Below are positions 57,660 through 64,000 of a DNA stretch of 64,000 bases, one piece after another (position 1 is the first letter of the stretch; every line of letters starts with the position of its first letter). The stretch covers positions 124,001 through 188,000 of the forward strand of contig NZ_QOVM01000005.1 in assembly GCF_004104375.1 (NCBI RefSeq). Reading direction: 5' to 3'. The translations under genes and the position numbers were made by a program. This DNA comes from Leeuwenhoekiella aequorea (GTDB taxonomy: Bacteria > Bacteroidota > Bacteroidia > Flavobacteriales > Flavobacteriaceae). Under the pieces are notes generated by a model. The model did no database searches, had not been told where the DNA came from, and worked only from the letters and a program-made list of their open reading frames with translations.

Positions 57660-58217
57660 GTGAAAGAAACTATAAATGATATATCAAACGGCAATGGGTT
57701 TTATGGACAGCTCTTTAAAAAAGTATTGCTTACCGCAACGGCGGTTATCGCTATATCACTGAGTTATATATTTTGGGCACAAGCAGATGATAATGGCCTA
57801 TGGCGACCTATTTTAATTGTGGCTTTGGCTCTAATCAAGACCATTTTTATCGTTCGGCTTACGTTCATACAATTGGCTAAAATAATAGGCGAAAGCCATC
57901 AGCTTGCGCACGTCCTAACTTTATTTGCGGTGTTGATTGTTTTGATTGTTTTTTCATTCACGACTGATTATCACGCGTTATATATTTTGAATTCTGAAAA
58001 TTTCAAAGAGAGTACTTCGCTCAATGGTTCATTCTTCTTGCAATTTTTTGAATTTATCTATTTCAGCTTGATAACTTTTTCCTCGGTTGGATATGGCGAT
58101 ATTGTACCAATTTCAATTGCGGGAAAAACGCTGGTAATGATGGAAATTTTCTTGAGCTTTTTGGTACTTGTCTTTGGCATTGCAAATATTAATAGAATAC
58201 ACGTTGATAATAAATAA
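57660..58217 (+). CDS. Potassium channel family protein
   Basis: A 185-residue two-pore-helix type ion channel. Membrane helices lie at about 22-37, 43-62, 75-100 and 155-178, with the selectivity filter region SLITFSSVGYGDIVPIS (GYGD about residue 142). No ligand or RCK domain follows, so it is a minimal channel. The start is a GTG at 57660, preceded by AT-rich sequence; no ATG fits. It is 18 bp before the next gene. Confidence 0.85.
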   Translation: MKETINDISNGNGFYGQLFKKVLLTATAVIAISLSYIFWAQADDNGLWRPILIVALALIKTIFIVRLTFIQLAKIIGESHQLAHVLTLFAVLIVLIVFSFTTDYHALYILNSENFKESTSLNGSFFLQFFEFIYFSLITFSSVGYGDIVPISIAGKTLVMMEIFLSFLVLVFGIANINRIHVDNK

Positions 58218-58235
58218 CCTTTAAAAACTAAAATT

Positions 58236-58718
58236 ATGAAAACAATTAAAACAATTGCACTCGTAACAATTCTCATTGCTACTTTCAGCTTATCCAACGC
58301 ACAGGAAACAAAAGCAAAGACGGATACGGAAGCGGTTATTGCTGTGATGAAAACCTACAAGGATGCCATTCAAAATTTGACAACTGAAGGCACGTTCAAT
58401 TTATTTGCAGAAGATTCTGAAGTATTTGAATCCGGTGGAGTCGAAGGCACGTATGCACATTACATTGAGCATCATCTTGGACCAGAATTAGGCGAATTTA
58501 AAAGTTTTACCTTTTCTGATTATGAAATCGATGCCAAAGTAGATGCGCCCTATGCTTTTACTACTGAAACCTACATTTATACCATAGTGCTTAACCCAAA
58601 TGAAAAAGGTGAAACACGAACGATTCGCAAAAAAGGCGTGGCAACGTCTATCCTAAAAAAGATGGGTGGCGAATGGAAAATCATCAAAACACATACCTCT
58701 TCAAGAAACACGAAATAA
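58236..58718 (+). CDS. Secreted NTF2-like (SnoaL/DUF4440-type) protein
   Basis: A 160-residue exported protein with a signal peptide (about 1-20, ending LSNAQE) and an NTF2-like fold: TEAVIAVMKTYKDAIQNLTTEGTF, FAEDSEVFESGG, YIEHHLGPEL and the final KKMGGEWKIIKTHTSSR. Such proteins bind small ligands or act as hydrolases/isomerases; the ligand is unknown. The next gene starts 8 bp after its stop. Confidence 0.85.
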   Translation: MKTIKTIALVTILIATFSLSNAQETKAKTDTEAVIAVMKTYKDAIQNLTTEGTFNLFAEDSEVFESGGVEGTYAHYIEHHLGPELGEFKSFTFSDYEIDAKVDAPYAFTTETYIYTIVLNPNEKGETRTIRKKGVATSILKKMGGEWKIIKTHTSSRNTK

Positions 58719-58726
58719 CAGCAACA

Positions 58727-59971
58727 ATGAGCAATTTTCCTCAAATAATCCATCAATATAAAACCGACTCGGAAAGTGTTTACAATACTTGGTTTGTTGA
58801 CAATGACCAGAGATTGAAGGCGTTTAGAACCATCCGTAGAGGCGTTTTGCAGGTGATTGAGGACATTAAAAACAAAACCTTCCCAAACGATTTTAAGGAA
58901 AGCAGTCTGGAATTTGTGTTGGGCAGCATTGCAGAGCAAAAGCAAGTTTTTGCGGGTGTGGCGCATCCTTTTTATTGGAAGCCGAAACTGCGCATTCCTG
59001 ATATCTATGAAAATCAGGACAATAAAATAGCTTTTGGTCAATTTTTGGAAAACTGTATTAATGCCAAAACGGAAGAACAGGTCGTAAGGGAAATCGTAAA
59101 GTTGGATGCACTCAAAGTAAAAGGCCTCGGCCCAGCGGTAGCAAGTATTTTATATTTTTTGCATCCCACTTGGTTTCCACCATTTAATACGGCCATACTA
59201 AATGGGTTTAATTTTCTGTTCAAGGATAAAAAGAAATTGGGAAGTTGGACGGAGTATCTGAAAATCAGGGAAATCTTGATAGAAACCAATACTAAAAACA
59301 AAACGGAACTGTCAAACGATTTAGGCGCAATTGCAGGATTGTGTTTCGAGATTGGCACCCAAAAAATGCTCATAGGTAACGACGAATATTTAAGTGAGGC
59401 CGAACGGGTCAAATTTGAAAAAAACATCGTAAAACGGCAAAGGGAAATTCAGGAAGAAAAGCAGGAAGAGAAACTTCACGACGAAATGCAATACCATTTA
59501 TTGAAAATCGGCATTTCACTTGGTTTTGACGTTACACCTGCCAGCAACGATAAAAGTAAATCTTTTGGCGGTCAAAGTTTTTCGTTCATTTCAATGAAAA
59601 CATTTCCAGCGCTTCCTTGCGATAAGGAAACCCAAACCACCATTAAACTCATTGATGTGCTTTGGTTTGAAAAGGGAACCAATAATATAGTAGCCGCTTT
59701 TGAGGTTGAAAAAAGCACCAGTATCTATTCAGGAATTTTAAGACTGTCCGATTTATATTTCAGCATTTCCGATGGCGATGAGGTTTTTTATATCATCATT
59801 CCAAACCATCGTGAAAAAGACGTCATACATCAATTGAATCGACCTGTAATCAAAAATTCCAAGATGCATATAAAGTATATTTTGTTTTCTGAATTGAGGA
59901 TGCATTGCGATGCGATTTGCAAATTTGGTACAGACCTTACAATTATGGAAAAAATAGCAAAATCAGTTTGA
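58727..59971 (+). CDS. Unknown protein with helix-hairpin-helix and PD-(D/E)XK-like regions
   Basis: A 414-residue cytoplasmic protein, family not recognised. VKGLGPAVASILYFLHPTWF (131-150) looks like a helix-hairpin-helix DNA-binding motif. Residues about 240-270 are a charged coiled-coil (ERVKFEKNIVKRQREIQEEK). In the C-terminal part, IDVLWFEKGTNNIVAAFEVEK (about 309-329) gives an Asp...Glu-x-Glu-Lys pattern compatible with a PD-(D/E)XK nuclease. An upstream start at 58673 would overlap the preceding gene; the ATG at 58727 is preferred. It may be a stand-alone restriction-type nuclease carried with the metal cargo. No methylase is adjacent. Confidence 0.6.
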   Translation: MSNFPQIIHQYKTDSESVYNTWFVDNDQRLKAFRTIRRGVLQVIEDIKNKTFPNDFKESSLEFVLGSIAEQKQVFAGVAHPFYWKPKLRIPDIYENQDNKIAFGQFLENCINAKTEEQVVREIVKLDALKVKGLGPAVASILYFLHPTWFPPFNTAILNGFNFLFKDKKKLGSWTEYLKIREILIETNTKNKTELSNDLGAIAGLCFEIGTQKMLIGNDEYLSEAERVKFEKNIVKRQREIQEEKQEEKLHDEMQYHLLKIGISLGFDVTPASNDKSKSFGGQSFSFISMKTFPALPCDKETQTTIKLIDVLWFEKGTNNIVAAFEVEKSTSIYSGILRLSDLYFSISDGDEVFYIIIPNHREKDVIHQLNRPVIKNSKMHIKYILFSELRMHCDAICKFGTDLTIMEKIAKSV

Positions 59972-60042
59972 TTTGAAATTGGCAATTGCGGATTATGGTT
60001 ATACTTACTTTATATAGAAAACAATTAGCAACAATAAACATT

Positions 60043-60585
60043 ATGAAAACTAAACTATTGATGTTCGCAGTTCTTTTAATAACATATTTCGAGGTTTCGG
60101 CTCAAAAAATATATAGAACCGATGATGGCCATATTGAGATGATGACTTTGGTGGACGGTAAGACTATCAAGGCAGAAAGCCATAGTCTGGCACTATATCT
60201 TGATTACAATTCTAAAGTAGTAAATGGTGTTCTAGACCTTAAAACTTTAGTAACAGACCTTCCTGAATTAAATGCCATTATACAAGAAGGGGAAGCACCT
60301 GCAATTCTTCGGTTTACAGGTACTATTCCATCCGTTGATTTTTTATCAAAACGGCACGACCCTATCAATTTTAATTGGCTGGTTGATGTTTTATATCAAG
60401 GGGAAACCTATAAATCACAGTTTAAAGCAACCATTACCCATATAGAACAGGGCATAAATATGTCTTGTCTGATAAGTGCAACGGGACAGGTTTTGGTTTC
60501 AGATACGGGGTTAGATTCTTTAATGCAAGGTTTGGATAAAACAATAAATGTGCAATTTGCACAATTGGTGCTGAAATTGGAATAA
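60043..60585 (+). CDS. Secreted protein of unknown function
   Basis: A 180-residue exported protein: signal peptide (1-19, ending EVSAQ), then a beta-rich body (IEMMTLVDGKTIKAESHSLA; LRFTGTIPSVDFLSKRHDPI; QGINMSCLISATGQVLV). The size and strand pattern recall YceI-like barrels, but the family motifs are not clear. The ATG at 60043 is chosen because it starts directly at the signal peptide; the frame could open at 59986. It is followed by a hairpin element and then the 97-residue paralogue gene. Confidence 0.6.
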   Translation: MKTKLLMFAVLLITYFEVSAQKIYRTDDGHIEMMTLVDGKTIKAESHSLALYLDYNSKVVNGVLDLKTLVTDLPELNAIIQEGEAPAILRFTGTIPSVDFLSKRHDPINFNWLVDVLYQGETYKSQFKATITHIEQGINMSCLISATGQVLVSDTGLDSLMQGLDKTINVQFAQLVLKLE

Positions 60586-60660
60586 CTATGTGTTTTCTAT
60601 ATTCAAAAAGAATGATAAGAGTATTTATGATATTTAAAACAGGCCAAGAGAACATAAAAT

Positions 60661-60734
60661 AAGTCCTGATGTGGGAAGGGAATGGAAAATTTTTCATTGT
60701 TGATTAGTTAAAACTCCTTCCCAAGTCGGGCACT
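60661..60734 (+). ncRNA. Covarying hairpin element, copy 4
   Basis: AGTCCTGATG-TGGGAAGG (60662-60679) pairs with CCTTCCCA-AGTCGGGCACT (60716-60734). The loop carries TTGTTGATTAGTT. CCTGAT..GTCGGG replaces CCTG..TCAGG of copy 1. It ends only 8 bp before the ATG at 60743, so it covers the ribosome-binding region of that gene and could control its translation. Confidence 0.6.
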
Positions 60735-60742
60735 ATTATAAT

Positions 60743-61036
60743 ATGAAAAGCTACGATACACTTTCTGAAACTATGGCTCATTTACAGGCTAAAGGCTACA
60801 CTGTTGATTTCAATTTGAAAGAGAAACATCTGGAATGTAATGCTCTAAAGTTGAAATTCCATCCAGAAGATTTTGAGGTGGACGAGATGCATCGTTTTGA
60901 AGGAATGAGTAGCACAGATGACAATAGTGTACTATATGCCATTTCTTCCAAAAATGGAATAAAAGGCTTATTGGTGGATGCTTATGGGGTTTACTCTGAA
61001 AATATTTCTGAGGCAATCCGAAAAAAATTAAGGTAA
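60743..61036 (+). CDS. 97-residue metal-locus protein, paralogue of 34574-34867
   Basis: About 70% identical to the protein at 34574-34867, with the same length, start (MKSYDTLSETMAHLQAKGY) and core (RFEGMSSTDDNSVLYAISS, GLLVDAYGVYSENISEAIRK). Cys34 (LECNALK) is kept, but the second Cys of the other copy is replaced. The two copies border the metal cargo from both sides. The gene stands right behind hairpin element copy 4. The function is unknown; the common database label as a phosphoribosylpyrophosphate synthetase is not supported by size or motifs. Confidence 0.72.
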   Translation: MKSYDTLSETMAHLQAKGYTVDFNLKEKHLECNALKLKFHPEDFEVDEMHRFEGMSSTDDNSVLYAISSKNGIKGLLVDAYGVYSENISEAIRKKLR

Positions 61037-61110
61037 TTTGAAACATATATATAACATATAAAAAGTGACCCGCAACCAATATTGTAATCAGATTAAATAG
61101 AAATTTCGAG

Positions 61111-62466
61111 ATGAAACCATTAAAAATAAATACCCAAAAGCTCTCATTATTAGGCTCTGTATCTTTAGGTACAGGCGTAATGATTGGTGCAGGTATTTTT
61201 GTTTTAATGGGGCAGATAGCCGAATTAGTCGGCGATTTATTTCCTATTGCTTTTATCGCAGGCGCAGTTGTAGTAGGCTTTAGCTCCTATTCGTATGTTA
61301 AATTTTCAAACGCCTATCCTTCTTCTGGAGGTGTTGCTAAATTTTTGACAAAGGCCTATTTACCAGGTACACTTGCTGGTTCATTTTCTTTGCTGATGTA
61401 TGTATCAATGGTTGTCTCAGAAAGTTTAGTGGCAGGTACTTTTGGGGCGTATGCGTTACGACTGTTTCCGCAAGGATATGAAGGTTATGCATCTGCATTG
61501 GGTGTATTGCTTATTGTTGCTGCATATATCATCAATATTTCGGGTAACAAGATTATTGAGACTACCGCTACCATTACTGCAATTATTAAAGTAGTGGGTA
61601 TTGCAGTTCTTGCTATATCAGGATTGGTTATTTCTGGTTTACCCACAATCACAGGTACTTATAGTGCTGCCAATGGCCAATCCCTGCCTGAAGGTTTTGG
61701 ATTTATTGCCGCATTGGCCTTGTCTATCCTTGCATACAAAGGATTTACGACCATTACCAATCAAGGTGGCGATATAAAAAATCCTCATAAAAATGTAGGG
61801 CGTTCCATAATTATATCAATAATCGTTTGTACGGTTATCTATGTTGTTTTGGCATTATCGGTTGCTGGCGGATTGAGTATTGAAGAAATTATAATAGCAA
61901 AAGATTATGCTCTCGCAGCAGCAGCAAAACCTCTATTTGGCGAATGGGGTTCAACGCTAACTATTTTACTAGCCATTGTTGCAACAGTTTCCGGTGTAAT
62001 TGCCAGCGTATATTCTGCCTCGCGAATGTTGGGTATGTTAAGCAATATGAAACAAGTTCCTGATATGAACAGAATGAAGCAACTTAAAAATCCTTCGCTG
62101 ATTTTTACTGTTTCTTTAGCGATACTTTTGACTGTTTTGTTCGATTTAACTCGCATAGCTTCCATTGGTGCTATTTTCTATTTGATAATGGACATTGCTA
62201 TTCATTGGGGACTTTTTAAATATTTGAAAAAGGAAGTAAAATTCAACCCGATTATTCCAATAATTGCCATACTGTTGGATGTTGTTATTTTGGCAGCATT
62301 TATCTATTTAAAATATGTAAACGACCCATTTGTACTAATAGTTGCTGCAATTGGTATTGCCCTCATTTTTCTTTCTCAATTTATTTTTATGAAATCGCAT
62401 ACAGATAAAGACGGAAATATGAATATGGGAATGGAAAACAGTGAAAAAGAACAAATGAAAATGTAA
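61111..62466 (+). CDS. APC-superfamily amino acid permease
   Basis: A 451-residue transporter with 12 predicted helices. The first helix carries the APC signature GSVSLGTGVMIGAGIFVLMG (unwound Gly-rich site for the substrate amino group), and GFTTITNQGGDIKNPHKNVG matches the conserved helix 6-7 region. The C-terminal tail is Met-rich (MNMGMENSEKEQMKM), like neighbouring metal-handling proteins, which is unusual for a permease. It starts 75 bp after the 97-residue gene and 15 bp before the P-ATPase, so it probably shares transcription with the metal genes. The substrate is unknown. Confidence 0.88.
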   Translation: MKPLKINTQKLSLLGSVSLGTGVMIGAGIFVLMGQIAELVGDLFPIAFIAGAVVVGFSSYSYVKFSNAYPSSGGVAKFLTKAYLPGTLAGSFSLLMYVSMVVSESLVAGTFGAYALRLFPQGYEGYASALGVLLIVAAYIINISGNKIIETTATITAIIKVVGIAVLAISGLVISGLPTITGTYSAANGQSLPEGFGFIAALALSILAYKGFTTITNQGGDIKNPHKNVGRSIIISIIVCTVIYVVLALSVAGGLSIEEIIIAKDYALAAAAKPLFGEWGSTLTILLAIVATVSGVIASVYSASRMLGMLSNMKQVPDMNRMKQLKNPSLIFTVSLAILLTVLFDLTRIASIGAIFYLIMDIAIHWGLFKYLKKEVKFNPIIPIIAILLDVVILAAFIYLKYVNDPFVLIVAAIGIALIFLSQFIFMKSHTDKDGNMNMGMENSEKEQMKM

Positions 62467-62480
62467 AAATAACAGATACT

Positions 62481-64000
62481 ATGAAACACACCTATAAAAT
62501 ACACGGAATGACCTGCAATGGTTGTCGAAATCACGTAGAAGGAACACTTTCCAAAGTGAAAGGTGTCTCAAAGGCTACTGTGAATTTAGCAAAAGCTGAA
62601 GCTACCATTGAAATGGAATCACATATTCCTATTGAGAAATTCCAAGATGCCCTTAAAAAAGAAGGTGGTACTTATTCTATCCACAAATCTGGAGAGCGAC
62701 ATCATCAAAACGATACCGCCGGAGTTGATGCTGAGCGTAGTCGAAGTACGAAAGCAAAAAATGAAAAACCTAAAGGTAAAGGAACTGGCACTTTTTACTG
62801 TCCGATGCATTGTGAGGGAGACAAAACATATGAAAAAACTGGAGACTGTCCTGTCTGCGGAATGGATTTAGTTGAAGAGCAAAATTTATCTGCAAAAACT
62901 TCTGAACAATGGACTTGCCCAATGCACCCGGAAATTGTAAAAGATGAACCTGGAGCCTGCCCAATCTGTGGGATGGACTTAGTCCCAATGGAAGCAGATA
63001 GTTCAGCCGAAGAAAAGACCTATAACAAATTACTCAAGAAATTCTGGATTGCAGTCGCCTTTACCTTACCTATTTTCTTAATCGCAATGAGCGATATGAT
63101 TCCGAATAATCCGTTATATACGGTAATGAAGCAAAAAAACTGGAACTGGATTCAGCTTGCACTTTCAATTCCTGTGGTGTTTTATGCTACGTGGATGTTC
63201 TTTGAACGTGCCTATAAAAGCATCAAAACCTGGAACCTCAATATGTTTACCCTAATCGGCATTGGTGCTGGCGCAGCGTGGTTATTCAGCGTATTCGGTA
63301 TGCTTTTTCCCGATTTTTTCCCGGCACAGTTCAAAACAGAATCTGGTGCCGTTCACGTATATTATGAAGTATCCACTATTATTTTGACCTTGGTGCTCTT
63401 GGGTCAGGTTTTGGAAGCACGTGCCCACGGCAAAACCAATTCAGCAATAAAGGAATTGCTAAAGCTCGCGCCAAACAAGGCCATACTAGTCAAAGATGGC
63501 AAGGAAGAAGAGGTTACGATTGATAGCATTAAATTGGGCGATATCCTACGGGTGAAACCAGGCGAAAAAATTCCAGTTGATGGCGTGATTTCCGAAGGTA
63601 GTACAACGGTCGATGAATCTATGATTACAGGCGAACCTATTCCCGTAAACAAAGCGGCAAATGACAAAGTTACCAGTGGCACCATCAACGGCAACCAATC
63701 TTTTTTGATGAAAGCCGAAAAGGTGGGTGCAGATACCCTACTGTCCCAAATTATCCAAATGGTCAATAATGCCAGTCGCAGTCGTGCACCAATCCAAAAA
63801 TTGGCGGATACCGTCTCGGGATATTTTGTACCCATAGTTGTCCTTATTTCCATTATCACATTTGTGGTTTGGGCTATTTTTGGTCCGGAACCCGTCTATG
63901 TTTATGCCTTTGTAAATGCAATTGCAGTATTGATTATCGCCTGTCCCTGTGCCTTGGGCTTGGCAACACCAATGTCCATTATGGTCGGTGTTGGTAAGGG
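62481..64000 (+). CDS. Copper-type P1B-ATPase with HMA and two heavy-metal-binding domains (3' end beyond window)
   Basis: The first 506 residues of a metal-translocating ATPase. An HMA domain (GMTCNGC, 9-15) is followed by two YHS-like heavy-metal-binding modules (YCPMH...CPVCGMDL, 106-130; TCPMHPE...CPICGMDLVP, 145-169), then helices, TGEP (actuator) and CPC (487-489) in the channel helix, the mark of Cu(I) exporters. The window ends before the phosphorylation site. The linker between HMA and the first module (about 83-91, AERSRST) is encoded by GCTGAGCGTAGTCGAAG (62730-62746), which looks like a dispersed Bacteroidetes repeat that entered in frame. It is the second copper pump of the cargo, complementing the CPH-type pump at 32438. 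Confidence 0.92.
   Translation, partial: MKHTYKIHGMTCNGCRNHVEGTLSKVKGVSKATVNLAKAEATIEMESHIPIEKFQDALKKEGGTYSIHKSGERHHQNDTAGVDAERSRSTKAKNEKPKGKGTGTFYCPMHCEGDKTYEKTGDCPVCGMDLVEEQNLSAKTSEQWTCPMHPEIVKDEPGACPICGMDLVPMEADSSAEEKTYNKLLKKFWIAVAFTLPIFLIAMSDMIPNNPLYTVMKQKNWNWIQLALSIPVVFYATWMFFERAYKSIKTWNLNMFTLIGIGAGAAWLFSVFGMLFPDFFPAQFKTESGAVHVYYEVSTIILTLVLLGQVLEARAHGKTNSAIKELLKLAPNKAILVKDGKEEEVTIDSIKLGDILRVKPGEKIPVDGVISEGSTTVDESMITGEPIPVNKAANDKVTSGTINGNQSFLMKAEKVGADTLLSQIIQMVNNASRSRAPIQKLADTVSGYFVPIVVLISIITFVVWAIFGPEPVYVYAFVNAIAVLIIACPCALGLATPMSIMVGVGK

Noticed and set aside
53630-60734. Reading the four hairpins as ordinary rho-independent terminators
   Set aside because: They are not followed by T-runs, the loop is long and conserved, and one sits directly before a start codon.
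1-64000. CRISPR arrays, transposases, insertion sequences, rRNA genes
   Set aside because: No regularly spaced repeat arrays, no transposase-like proteins with terminal repeats and no rRNA sequence were found.

Overview
The window looks like a Bacteroidota chromosome, most likely family Flavobacteriaceae. The evidence is AT-rich DNA, TAnnTTTG-type -7 promoter elements, Bacteroidetes-type conjugation genes (traE to traN with BfmA/BtgA and DUF5712 mobilisation proteins), an RteC-family regulator, and flavobacterial metal-resistance families (DUF3347, HYC_CC_PP, haem-binding domain, HTTM). Almost everything after the first 1.15 kb appears to be one integrative and conjugative element (ICE) next to a tRNA-Leu(TAG) gene. 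No integrase and no second attachment site lie in the window, so the right end is probably beyond base 64000.

Layout. 1-1151: chromosomal edge (M20 dipeptidase, a half tRNA-Leu, a complete tRNA-Leu). 1188-4460: ICE left end with short tandem repeats, a ParB-like protein and a DUF932 protein, each behind the same long leader sequence. 4521-9554: cargo operon with the AbiEi/AbiEii toxin-antitoxin pair followed by an unknown 759-aa membrane protein and a UPF0489 arginase-fold protein. 9580-12490: repeat-rich stretch, a third leader copy, two tandem SSB genes and small ICE genes. 12533-15894: hairpin-rich candidate oriT and mobA-mobB-mobC (mobC carries a frameshift). 16027-19783 (minus): a DNA methylase and PD-(D/E)XK nuclease pair. 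19984-27289 (minus): transfer operon traE-F-G-I-J-K-M-N plus a lipoprotein. 27479-31164: amidase, DnaC-like ATPase, replication-like protein, HTH protein and RteC. 31221-64000: metal cargo, comprising a CPH-type copper P-ATPase, a TonB receptor/HTTM/imelysin/DUF4856 iron-uptake cluster, a CusA-type RND pump with TolC and an HMA-AraC regulator, a multicopper oxidase, DUF3347 and haem-binding proteins, small membrane proteins, a permease, and the first part of a second (CPC-type) P-ATPase.

How it fits together. The mob genes and the tra genes (VirB4-like TraG, TraJ/K/M/N channel, amidase for wall opening) should move the element. ParB, DUF932, SSB and the ATPase/replication-like genes are its maintenance set, and RteC plus the HTH protein are likely excision/transfer regulators. 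The cargo gives phage defence (AbiE and the methylase/nuclease pair), copper/silver export and oxidation, and iron acquisition.

The most interesting unexplained structure is non-coding. There are three ~130-bp identical leaders in front of ICE genes. Four dispersed hairpins in the metal region share a loop and show compensatory stem changes. Two matching hairpins sit directly on the stop codons of traK and traM. A palindrome, TTTCGCGAAA, recurs at least six times, including inside genes. Several genes show point lesions (parB in-frame stop; mobC, MFS and a HYC_CC_PP paralogue frameshifts), so either the element is decaying or the assembly has indel errors. All names come from reading the sequence without database searches.
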